NCBI GenBank assembly: GCA_037384885.1
Contig: JARRNO010000017.1
Span: 1 to 17,976, forward strand
Length of the DNA stretch: 17,976 nucleotides
From: JARRNO01 sp037384885
GTDB taxonomy: Bacteria; Acidobacteriota; UBA4820; DSQY01
Direction of reading: 5' to 3'
Shown here: one piece after another, positions 1-6,811 of the stretch
How the letters are laid out: the number at the start of each line of letters is the position of its first letter
Position numbering within the stretch: position 1 is the first letter of the stretch
Position numbers and translations under genes: made by a program
Notes under the pieces: generated by a model
Database searches by the model: none
Told to the model about the DNA's origin: nothing
What the model saw: only the letters and a program-made list of their open reading frames with translations

Positions 1-770
1 CCGAGGCTGAGCTTGGCCACCAGAACGGCCCCGGCCGCGTCCAGCCGCTCCACGATGGCGGCGTCCTCGTCGATGACCTGGTTCTTGTAAGGGGCTGCGC
101 CCCAGGTCGTCCGGTACCCCTTGACGGCGAAGAGATCCTTGGCGCCCCAGGGGATGCCGTGCAGCGGTCCCCGGTCCCGGCCTGCGGCCAGTTCGCGATC
201 GGCCTGCTCGGCCTGCTTCATGGCGCGCTCCTCGGTCAGCGTGATCACGCAGTGGAGCACCGGGTCGTAGCGCTTCAGGCGGCCGATGTACATCCGGGTC
301 AGGTCCACGGATTTAACTTTGCCGGCCCGGAGCAGGCGCGCCAGCCGCCCGACCGGAAGGAAAGCGAGGGAGTCCACACCTCCTTTGACGGCTGCCGGTT
401 TGGCTTTGGCGGGAAGAAAAGACGCCTTCTCGTCCGGCGGAGCGCTTCCCGGGAGGAGCGGTCTGAAGTCCAGAGCGGGAGGGACGCGGTTGGGAAGGGG
501 CACCTTCCTGAGCGTCCGGAAGTCCTTTTCCAGGCTGTTGAGTCCCTTAAGCATCAGGTCGCGCTGAGCGTCGGTGAAGCTGACCGCGGCCAGCTTTTCG
601 GCGTCCACGATTACTTCTTTGGTGACGGCGCCTTTCTGACTGGCGAGGGCGTAAAGAACCTGCGGGAAAGCCATGGCGGCGAAGCCCATGGCGGAAAGCC
701 TGGCGAGAAACCGCCGGCGGTCGATTCCGGCGTGTTTGCGCTGGGAGATTCCGGTCGGGTCCGGCATCAT
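1..770 (-). CDS. Amidase-signature family enzyme, Tat-exported (partial, 3' end outside window)
   Basis: The first 256 residues of an amidase-signature hydrolase, a family that cleaves amide bonds with a Ser-Ser-Lys triad. The frame is open from the ATG at 770 to the window edge. The N-terminus has a twin-arginine signal (DRRRFLARL, about residues 17-25) followed by a hydrophobic alanine-rich stretch to about residue 43, so the enzyme is probably exported folded to the periplasm. A linker of about 90 residues precedes the amidase domain. GPLHGIPWGAKDLF (201-214) holds the catalytic lysine, K211. The two serines would lie beyond the window. A strong Shine-Dalgarno (771-779) precedes two tandem ATGs (770 and 767); the second has the better spacing. 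It is divergent from the TonB receptor gene. The family is clear, but the substrate (peptide amide, aryl amide or other) cannot be told from this fragment. It is not GatA in a GatCAB operon, because it has an export signal and no gatB/gatC is visible. Confidence 0.88.
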   Translation of the reverse strand, partial: MMPDPTGISQRKHAGIDRRRFLARLSAMGFAAMAFPQVLYALASQKGAVTKEVIVDAEKLAAVSFTDAQRDLMLKGLNSLEKDFRTLRKVPLPNRVPPALDFRPLLPGSAPPDEKASFLPAKAKPAAVKGGVDSLAFLPVGRLARLLRAGKVKSVDLTRMYIGRLKRYDPVLHCVITLTEERAMKQAEQADRELAAGRDRGPLHGIPWGAKDLFAVKGYRTTWGAAPYKNQVIDEDAAIVERLDAAGAVLVAKLSL

Positions 771-780
771 TCACCTCCTT
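771..780 (-). promoter_or_regulatory. Ribosome binding site of the amidase gene
   Basis: On the minus strand this reads AAGGAGGTGA, an almost complete anti-Shine-Dalgarno complement. It sits 3 nt before the ATG at 770 and 6 nt before the in-frame ATG at 767, which favours the second ATG as the main start. Confidence 0.75.
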
Positions 781-842
781 TGGAATGGAACGACAAGCAC
801 CGTCTCAATCGGACCTGAAAAAACGGCGGATCGGGAATATCC

Positions 843-855
843 CATGCTTAGCATG
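843..855. promoter_or_regulatory. Perfect palindrome in the divergent intergenic region (possible operator)
   Basis: CATGCT-T-AGCATG, two 6-bp arms around one central base, lies between the divergent amidase and TonB-receptor genes, 36 bp upstream of the receptor's -35 box. A second dyad-like string, GGGAATATCCC, abuts it at about 833-843. The placement suits a dimeric regulator acting on the receptor promoter, but there is no direct evidence of binding and short palindromes also occur by chance. Confidence 0.3.
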
Positions 856-891
856 ACAGGGCGATCCCGGGCAAGCGCGACTTTAGGAACG

Positions 892-920
892 TTGACTTCC
901 CGCAGGCAGCTTCCTATGAT
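892..920 (+). promoter_or_regulatory. Sigma70-type promoter of the TonB-dependent receptor gene
   Basis: A -35 box TTGACT (892-897) and a -10 box TATGAT (915-920) are separated by exactly 17 bp, each matching consensus at five of six positions. Transcription would start near 927, leaving a leader of about 220 nt before the ATG at 1146. No other gene start lies in between, so it should serve the receptor gene. Confidence 0.75.
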
Positions 921-938
921 GAATGTATAGCCCATAGA

Positions 939-1090
939 TACCCGCCGCCGGCTACGGGAGGCCGCTGCCTTCACAGCGGGCGGGTAGGTGGTGTCACATC
1001 TGATTCCGCTGCTTGATGTTCCCGCTTCGATGGGGGCCCTTCCCGAGGCGCACCGTCCACGGTTCTTTTCCTCTAGGCGGCGCCTACCCG
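939..1090 (+). promoter_or_regulatory. Structured 5' leader with competing helices (candidate cis-regulatory RNA)
   Basis: In the predicted untranslated leader, TACCCGC (939-945) pairs with GCGGGTA (980-986). This encloses a perfect hairpin, CCGCTG/CAGCGG (962-967/974-979), that abuts the outer helix, and a small CCG/CGG hairpin (948-957), giving a three-way-junction shape. The right arm CGGGTAGG (981-988) can instead pair over 8 bp with CCTACCCG (1083-1090), which excludes the first helix. I do not recognise any known riboswitch class, and there is no terminator U-tract. GC-rich DNA yields such pairings by chance, so this is a candidate only. Confidence 0.35.
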
Positions 1091-1145
1091 GGACGCGACC
1101 CGAGGATTTTGGGCCTTGGAGGGTTGTTCGGAAAGGGGGTACGTC

Positions 1146-3968
1146 ATGAAGCGTTCTCTTCTCCATATCCTATGGGTAACCGCTGCATTGCTGGTGTTGC
1201 TGCCGCTTGCGGCGCAAGCACCGACGGGGTCGGTGGCCGGACGTGTCGTGGATGAGAAAGGCGTGCCCATTGCGGACGCCCGGGTCACGGTGACTTCGTC
1301 CCACTTGCAGGGACCTCGCAAGACCATGGCCGACAAAGACGGGGAGTTCCTGATCTCTTCCCTGCCGCCCGCTTCGGACTATAAAGTGACGGCAGTCGCG
1401 CCCGGCTTCAACAAGGTCGTTCAATCCGGGCTCCGCGTGGGCCTGGGCATGACCACCACCACCCAGTTCGTGCTGAGCAGCGGCGGCGAGCAGGTTGAAG
1501 TGCGGGCTCAACCGAAGCTCTTGGATCTGAAGGATACGAAAATTTCCACTATCCTGACCCAGCAGGAGATGGAATCGATCCCCGTAGGGCGCGAAATTCA
1601 GAAAGCATTTTACCTGGCGCCCAATGTTGTGGACTCGGGCATGTCCTCGCCTCCCAATCCGGGCATGGCAGGTTCCAGCGCGACGGAGAACATGTATTTC
1701 ATGGATGGGTTGAATCTGACGGACCCGGTCGGAGGCGTTCTGGCCGTTAACTTCAATTACAACTTCGCCCAGGAGATCAGCATTTATACAGGGGGGCTGG
1801 ACGCGGAATACGGAGCCTCCACGGGCGGTATGGTCAACATTCTGACGAAATCGGGATCCAATCACCTCCACGGCGAGGTCTTCGGCTACTACACGGACCA
1901 GTCACTGGCGGCCAACCAGGAATCCACCGCACTCTCGCCCAACCGTCCCCAGCCCTTCCACAACTACGATTACGGCTTCGACCTGGGCGGTCCGATCATC
2001 CGCGACCGGTTGTGGTATTTCATCGGCTTCAACCCGACGCTCTATACGCAGCACTACGAGGGAACCTCCAATTTGACCAATGTTTACGACTCCAGCGTCC
2101 ACCTATATCTGCCCTACAGCTACGACGACCTGCAGAAGAACTGGATTGGGCTGGCGAAGTTGAATTTCAGGATCAACGACGCCCACAACCTCGAGCTGAC
2201 CTTTTTCTCCAACCCCGCTCACGAATGGCTCAACGAGGGGGCCGGAAACCAGCCGAACTCCAACCCGGTCGTCCCCACAGTGGATCCAAGGGCGCGGATG
2301 ACCCGGCGCTACTTGCACGGCTACGATGCCTCCCTCAAGTGGTATGCGAGCTGGGGGCCAAATCTCTACCAGGAGACCCAGATCGGCAAGGTGCACCAGG
2401 TGGCGCAGATTCTTCCCTGGGAGGAGGCCGGTTACGGTCGCCCCCAAATCATCAGCTACGACTGGTCTCCCAACCTAAGTATCGGCAGCGGAACGGGTAT
2501 CATGTACTGGGACAACAGGGACATGTTCCAACTGCAGACGAAAGTGACCTGGATGGTTCACCGCCACCAGATCAAGTTCGGGGGCCAGCTCGAAAACACG
2601 CGCTGGGACAGCTACAACGGGTATACCGGAGGCGCCCAGTACGCGGTCCAGGGGCAGTTCCCGTCAACACCCATGTTCTCGGCGAACCTCCAAGATTATG
2701 CTTTTGTCTTCAAGAGCACCTTGCAGAACCCCTACAGCCTGGAGCACGGGCGGTACATCGCCGCATTTGTCCAGGACAACTGGTCCGTCACCGATCATGC
2801 GGCCCTTTCGTATGGCGTGCGGTGGGAGCGGAATGAGCTGCTGCCCAACGAGGGGCCGAACGCTTCTCTTGATTCGTGGTCTCCCCGTGTCGGATTCACA
2901 TGGGACTTCGCCCACAACGGCCGGTCTAAAACTTATCTCTATTACGGCCGCTACTATCAGCGCGTACCTATCGCGGCGTCCTTCACCATGGACCCGGGCC
3001 ATGAACGGTATTACACCGTGACAGCCTACGGATTCCCCTACTCTTCCTACACCTTTGGCGCGACGCCGACAGCGATGCTTCCAGGAACAAAAAATCAATA
3101 TAACGATGAATACATGGCCGGCGCCGAGTACGAGCTATTCCCGGACTTCACCATCGGCCTGAAAATCCAGTACCGGAGCCTGGGGCGGGTCCTTGAGGAC
3201 GTGGGATATCTCGACAATCAGGGAAACATCGCCTTCTATCTGATGAATCCCGGCACGGGCCAGTGGCCTTCCGTTATGGACCGCTGGGCGGCCGTGCTTC
3301 CCGATTACGAACGCTTCGCACACCCTATCCGCCATTACCTGGCCTACACGTTCACGGCCCAGAAGCGCTTTTCGCACCACTGGTATCTTAACGCCAGCTA
3401 TACGCTGTCCTACCTGAAAGGAAATTATTCGGGCGGCTCCGGGGGGTACAGCGTGGACGCGCTTTCGCCGGACATCAGCACGGCCTATGATTTTCCGGAG
3501 CGCATTTACAACCAGAACCGCTACGGTTACCTGCCGCAGGACATCCGGAGCTATGTGAAACTGCAGGGGTTCTACAAGTTCGATGGGGGATTGTCGCTGG
3601 GGGCGGACTTCATCTACCACACAGGCCGTCCCATCAACAAGCTTTACCAGTATCCGCTGAATGGGCCGGGATACGGGACCCTCTTTGCGGCGCCCAGGGG
3701 AACGGACCGGCTTCCAAGCCTTTGGCGGTTGGACCTGCACGCGCAGTATGATTTCAGGGTTAAAACTTCGACGCTGTCCTTGTTCGCCGATCTGTTCAAC
3801 GTGGCGAACCGCCAAGTGGCCGTGGCGGCCTATCAGAATTACTACGTGACGCCAACCAGCCTGGCGGACGTCTTTTCGGGAAATCTACAGCGCGACCCGT
3901 ACTGGGGAAGCGCCACCATGCTTCAGCAACCGCGTTTCTTGCGCCTGGGTGTCAAGTGGAGCTTTTAG
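1146..3968 (+). CDS. TonB-dependent receptor, Oar-like, with carboxypeptidase-regulatory-like N-terminal domain
   Basis: A 940-residue outer-membrane receptor that would take up a large substrate by TonB-driven transport. A Sec signal peptide covers residues 1-25 (MKRSLLHILW..., cleavage probably after AAQA). A carboxypeptidase-regulatory-like beta-sandwich follows (about 26-110; TGSVAGRVVDEKG), then a plug domain (about 115-240; GGLDAEYGASTGGMVNILTK). The remainder is a long beta-barrel rich in aromatic alternating strands, ending in the outer-membrane signature FLRLGVKWSF with a terminal Phe. This layout is typical of the expanded Oar/SusC-like receptors of Acidobacteria. The ATG at 1146 was chosen for its signal peptide and the AAAGGGGG upstream; a longer reading from a TTG at 1116 has no support. 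It stands alone, with no SusD, TonB or ExbBD gene beside it, so the ligand (oligosaccharide, peptide or siderophore) is unknown. The stop overlaps the convergent msrB by 4 bp. Confidence 0.93.
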   Translation: MKRSLLHILWVTAALLVLLPLAAQAPTGSVAGRVVDEKGVPIADARVTVTSSHLQGPRKTMADKDGEFLISSLPPASDYKVTAVAPGFNKVVQSGLRVGLGMTTTTQFVLSSGGEQVEVRAQPKLLDLKDTKISTILTQQEMESIPVGREIQKAFYLAPNVVDSGMSSPPNPGMAGSSATENMYFMDGLNLTDPVGGVLAVNFNYNFAQEISIYTGGLDAEYGASTGGMVNILTKSGSNHLHGEVFGYYTDQSLAANQESTALSPNRPQPFHNYDYGFDLGGPIIRDRLWYFIGFNPTLYTQHYEGTSNLTNVYDSSVHLYLPYSYDDLQKNWIGLAKLNFRINDAHNLELTFFSNPAHEWLNEGAGNQPNSNPVVPTVDPRARMTRRYLHGYDASLKWYASWGPNLYQETQIGKVHQVAQILPWEEAGYGRPQIISYDWSPNLSIGSGTGIMYWDNRDMFQLQTKVTWMVHRHQIKFGGQLENTRWDSYNGYTGGAQYAVQGQFPSTPMFSANLQDYAFVFKSTLQNPYSLEHGRYIAAFVQDNWSVTDHAALSYGVRWERNELLPNEGPNASLDSWSPRVGFTWDFAHNGRSKTYLYYGRYYQRVPIAASFTMDPGHERYYTVTAYGFPYSSYTFGATPTAMLPGTKNQYNDEYMAGAEYELFPDFTIGLKIQYRSLGRVLEDVGYLDNQGNIAFYLMNPGTGQWPSVMDRWAAVLPDYERFAHPIRHYLAYTFTAQKRFSHHWYLNASYTLSYLKGNYSGGSGGYSVDALSPDISTAYDFPERIYNQNRYGYLPQDIRSYVKLQGFYKFDGGLSLGADFIYHTGRPINKLYQYPLNGPGYGTLFAAPRGTDRLPSLWRLDLHAQYDFRVKTSTLSLFADLFNVANRQVAVAAYQNYYVTPTSLADVFSGNLQRDPYWGSATMLQQPRFLRLGVKWSF

Positions 3969-4528
3969 CCGGGGCCGCCGGCGTCTTGGACGCTTGAGGG
4001 AATGAAGACCAAGGCCGGTGAATTCAGGCAGTAGCGCAGGCCGGTGGGGGGCGGCCCGTCTTCGAAGACGTGCCCGAGATGGGCGCTGCAGCGGGCGCAG
4101 TGGACTTCGGTGCGGACCATCATGAGGGACCGGTCCGATTCGGCGGCCACTCGTCCTTCTTCAACGGGCTTCCAGAAGCTGGGCCATCCGCTGCCGGAAT
4201 CGAACTTGGCCTTGGAGCTGAAAAGCGGTATCCCACAGCAGGCGCACTTGTAGACGCCGGGTTCGAAAAACTCGGCGTATTTGCCGGAAAAGGCCCGCTC
4301 GGTTCCCTTTTCCCGAGTGATATAAAACACCTCGGGTGAAAGAAATTCCTTCCACTCCTTGCGAGAAAGGTCGACCTTCCGGCCCATCGGAATTGTCCAG
4401 GGATCGATCATCCTTTTCTCCTTGGAACGGCGCGGCGGAGCTTCAGCCGCAGGTTCTCCCATGTAGATCGTTAAAACGGTCGCTCCCGCCAGGAGGGCGA
4501 TGAACATGAGAAACACTCTGATTTTCAT
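3965..4528 (-). CDS. msrB: Peptide-methionine (R)-S-oxide reductase MsrB, exported or membrane-anchored
   Basis: Reduces the R-epimer of methionine sulfoxide in proteins. The 187-residue reading has a hydrophobic N-terminal segment (residues 1-23, MKIRVFLMFIALLAG...) acting as signal peptide or anchor, then the MsrB domain from about residue 55 (LSRKEWKEFLSPEVFYI). Zinc ligands are present as C95/C98 (CACC) and C144/C147 (CARC). The catalytic cysteine is C167 in RYCLNS, and the substrate-site motif SGSGWPSFW is at 111-119. The start at 4528 follows AGGGAGG with good spacing; an upstream in-frame ATG at 4615 would bury the signal segment. The export signal implies repair of oxidised envelope proteins. 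A periplasmic electron donor would be needed and none is encoded nearby. It is convergent with the TonB receptor gene (4-bp overlap at the stops) and divergent from the coiled-coil protein gene. Confidence 0.94.
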   Translation of the reverse strand: MKIRVFLMFIALLAGATVLTIYMGEPAAEAPPRRSKEKRMIDPWTIPMGRKVDLSRKEWKEFLSPEVFYITREKGTERAFSGKYAEFFEPGVYKCACCGIPLFSSKAKFDSGSGWPSFWKPVEEGRVAAESDRSLMMVRTEVHCARCSAHLGHVFEDGPPPTGLRYCLNSPALVFIPSSVQDAGGPG

Positions 4529-4653
4529 GGCAGCCTCCCTTGAGTTCCCTGCCGGGAGCGGATCTTCAAAAGTCTTTCCGCCAGGTGAATGAAACCGTGA
4601 AGACGATCTCTTCATTCCAGCGGTCGTATACTTAAAGTCGGGAGGGTTTTGAC

Positions 4654-5463
4654 ATGGTGAAGAAGATTGCGGCCTGCATCGTGCTGGTCCTGGCCGCTGG
4701 CCTCAGCTGCCGAGCCGCCGGCCCCGACGGATTCGGTCCCATGAAATGGGGGCAGGCGGTTCCAGGCGCGTGGCAGCTGGTTGGGGGCGACACAGGATTC
4801 AGGCTTCCTGTCTATACGGACCCCGCCGGTACAACCCGGTACGGCAAGGCCCGCATCCAGCGGGCGGAATACGAATTCAGAGACGGCAAGCTGGCCCGTG
4901 TTGTGATTTATGTCAAGGGACAACGCAGCGTAACGGCCGTGAGGGACGAGCTGGTCAGGCGGTTTGGGCGGAAGGGAGAACCGGCCAGGCCTCTGCTTTG
5001 CAGGGAGACGCTGGTCTGGAAGAGCGAGAAGACTTTCGCCAGCCTGAACGACATGGGAGATGCGTGCCCCGGGCTCCTGCTGCTCGCTTCCCTTTCGGAG
5101 CAGCCTCCCCGTCCGCATTTCTTCGAGTGGGAAATGGAGCGGAAGATCCACACGCGTTTGAAGACCTGCAGGACGCTGCTCCGAAAGACGACCGACATGC
5201 TCGCCGATATCGACCGGCAATTGGCAAGCGTCCAGGGTGGGCGCGACGCTCTCCCCGATCCCGGACCCAACAGCCAAGCCAGCTGCATCGGATTGGAGCG
5301 GAGCAGGGGAGAGTCGCTCCTGGCCGACAGAGAGCGGATTTTGCAGTCCCAGCGAGTCCAGGTCGTAGACCAGCAGAGGCGCCTCGAAGGAGAACTGAAA
5401 TATCTGAAGGGCCTTGAGGCCCAACTGGAGAAGCGCCTCGAGAACGATGCCCCTCCAGGGTGA
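4654..5463 (+). CDS. Exported coiled-coil protein of unknown function
   Basis: I do not recognise a family. The 269-residue product starts with a signal peptide (MVKKIAACIVLVLAAGLSC, cleavage near SCRAA, residues 18-22; GLSC is only a poor lipobox). Residues about 25-145 form a compact part beginning FGPMKWGQAVPGAW, a style of opening seen in small periplasmic proteins that score a short conserved N-terminal region. Residues about 150-265 are charged heptad-like helices (ERKIHTRLKTC..., RRLEGELKYLKGLEAQLEKRL), predicted coiled coil, broken by a Gly/Pro-rich turn near 185-200. Four cysteines are in the mature part. The ATG at 4654 follows GGGAGG. A TATACT at 4627-4632 could be a -10 box, but I see no good -35. 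It is divergent from msrB, 125 bp apart. It is probably a real gene, as the signal peptide and downstream hairpin agree; the function is unknown. Confidence 0.75.
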   Translation: MVKKIAACIVLVLAAGLSCRAAGPDGFGPMKWGQAVPGAWQLVGGDTGFRLPVYTDPAGTTRYGKARIQRAEYEFRDGKLARVVIYVKGQRSVTAVRDELVRRFGRKGEPARPLLCRETLVWKSEKTFASLNDMGDACPGLLLLASLSEQPPRPHFFEWEMERKIHTRLKTCRTLLRKTTDMLADIDRQLASVQGGRDALPDPGPNSQASCIGLERSRGESLLADRERILQSQRVQVVDQQRRLEGELKYLKGLEAQLEKRLENDAPPG

Positions 5464-5472
5464 ACCCGCGGC

Positions 5473-5510
5473 GGCGCAGGGCGGGCATCAACCCTCTGCG
5501 CCGGTTGTTT
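5473..5510 (+). terminator. Possible intrinsic terminator after the coiled-coil protein gene
   Basis: GGCGCAG (5473-5479) pairs perfectly with CTGCGCC (5496-5502); the stem can extend inward by GG/CC with a bulged T. It is followed by GGTTGTTT. The T-run is short and interrupted, so termination may be partial. It lies 10 bp past the stop codon, which favours the call. Confidence 0.4.
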
Positions 5511-5553
5511 CACAATTGGGACCGACTTACTGTATGGGAAAGAGGAGGCGCCT

Positions 5554-6522
5554 ATGAAAGCGATTGCAATCTCGAAGTTCGGCGGTGCGGATCAGCTCAA
5601 GGAAATGGTGCTTCCCAAGCCCGAGCCGGGGCCGGGCCAGATCCTGGTCAAGGTGGTGGCATGCGGCGCCAATCCGGTGGACTATAAGATCCGGGCGGGG
5701 GCCGTTCCCTTGAACTTCGATTTTCCCCTGGTGCTCGGATACGATTGTTCCGGCGTGGTGGAAAGCGTGGGCGCCGGCGTGAGTGAATTCACCTCCGGGG
5801 ACGAGGTGTACTACACCCCGGAGCTGAATCTCCAGGGCGCCTATGCCGATTATCACGTGGCGGACGCCTCCATCGCCACGCTGAAACCCATTGGACTGAG
5901 CCACGTGGAGGCCGCGGCTGTTCCCTTGGCGGGAAGCACGGCTTGGCAGGCGCTTTTCGACCGCGCCCAGCTGAAGACCGGGCAGGTCGTCCTGATTCAC
6001 GGCGGAGCAGGCGGCGTCGGGTCCATGGCGGTGCAGCTGGCGAGCTGGATCGGCGCTGAGGTGTTCGCCACCGCTGGTCCGGATAATCAGGACTTTTTGG
6101 AAGATCTGGGCGCGGACGTTCCCATCAATTACCGTTCGGAAAGCTTTGTCCAGGTGGTGAACGAGGTGACCCGGGGCGAAGGTGTTGATGTGGTTTTGGA
6201 TACGGTGGGAGGAGACGTTCTCCTCCAGAGCTTCGAAACCCTTTCGCCCGGCGGCGTTGTCGTGAGCATCGTGCCCGAGAACATGGGCAATCGCCCCCTG
6301 GAGGGGCTTACACCGGCCTTTTTCAAAAACGCCACCCTGCACTGTCATTTCATGGAGAGGCGGCGAGACACTCTGGACGCCCTGGCCCGGCTGCTCGAAC
6401 GTGGACTTATCGAACCGGTCGTGGATGAGGTCATGCCTCTCGACCGCGCCGCCCGTGCTCACGAGCGGATGGAAACGGGGCACGGCCGCGGCAAAATCGT
6501 GCTCGAGGTGGAAAAAGGCTAG
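5554..6522 (+). CDS. Zinc-independent MDR oxidoreductase, NADPH:quinone reductase-like
   Basis: A 322-residue medium-chain dehydrogenase/reductase of the quinone oxidoreductase branch, expected to reduce quinones or enones with NAD(P)H in the cytoplasm. The N-terminal GroES-like domain includes ACGANPVDYKIRAG (37-49) and the family-typical PLVLGYDCSGVVESVG (58-73). There the GHE zinc-binding motif of alcohol dehydrogenases is replaced by GYD, and no structural-zinc cysteine loop is present, so no metal is expected. The nucleotide-binding loop HGGAGGVGSMAVQLA (149-163) starts the Rossmann domain. Length is normal for the family. The ATG at 5554 follows AAGAGGAGG. Downstream are 289 bp with no gene, so it is probably transcribed alone. 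The exact substrate cannot be assigned; a YhdH/crotonyl-CoA-reductase-type activity is a less likely alternative. Confidence 0.88.
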   Translation: MKAIAISKFGGADQLKEMVLPKPEPGPGQILVKVVACGANPVDYKIRAGAVPLNFDFPLVLGYDCSGVVESVGAGVSEFTSGDEVYYTPELNLQGAYADYHVADASIATLKPIGLSHVEAAAVPLAGSTAWQALFDRAQLKTGQVVLIHGGAGGVGSMAVQLASWIGAEVFATAGPDNQDFLEDLGADVPINYRSESFVQVVNEVTRGEGVDVVLDTVGGDVLLQSFETLSPGGVVVSIVPENMGNRPLEGLTPAFFKNATLHCHFMERRRDTLDALARLLERGLIEPVVDEVMPLDRAARAHERMETGHGRGKIVLEVEKG

Positions 6523-6811
6523 AGTCGCGGCGCGATCCATTGGGAGCCGGCTGACGGATGCCGGACGAAAAAGGATCGCAAAACGGCCGGTGAAAGCCCA
6601 TGTGGACGCAACGCCGCTCTGTCCGGACCGGGGGCGTTCGACCACAAGCTTCCCTTTAAATTCCCATGTGGCTGCAAATCCGTTGGCTTTCGTTGGGTCC
6701 GGCCTCTCGTCTCCACTTCCGGCGGGCCGGGCGCCTCATTGAGTCCTACCTTTGCCCGGCGGGGCGATTTGCGATAAAGTTGATGGCTTGGGGGAATTCT
6801 AAGGAGACAAC
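6523..6811. other. Intergenic region with no gene; imperfect direct repeat
   Basis: No coding frame with codon pattern or ribosome binding site is seen. It contains an imperfect direct repeat, CCCATGTGGACGCAA (6597-6611) and CCCATGTGGCTGCAA (6663-6677), 13 of 15 identical and 66 bp apart. The end of the region carries the tdh promoter candidate and its ribosome binding site (TAAGGAG before the ATG at 6812). Confidence 0.4.
6752..6780 (+). promoter_or_regulatory. Weak promoter candidate for tdh-kbl
   Basis: TTGCCC (6752-6757) and TAAAGT (6775-6780) are 17 bp apart, each sharing three to four positions with the sigma70 consensus. Transcription would start near 6787, about 25 nt before the tdh ATG. 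The match is modest; the position is right. Confidence 0.35.

Noticed and set aside
1116..1145. Longer N-terminus for the TonB receptor from a TTG
   Set aside because: It would put 10 residues before a perfect signal peptide and ignore the ATG with its AAAGGGGG site.
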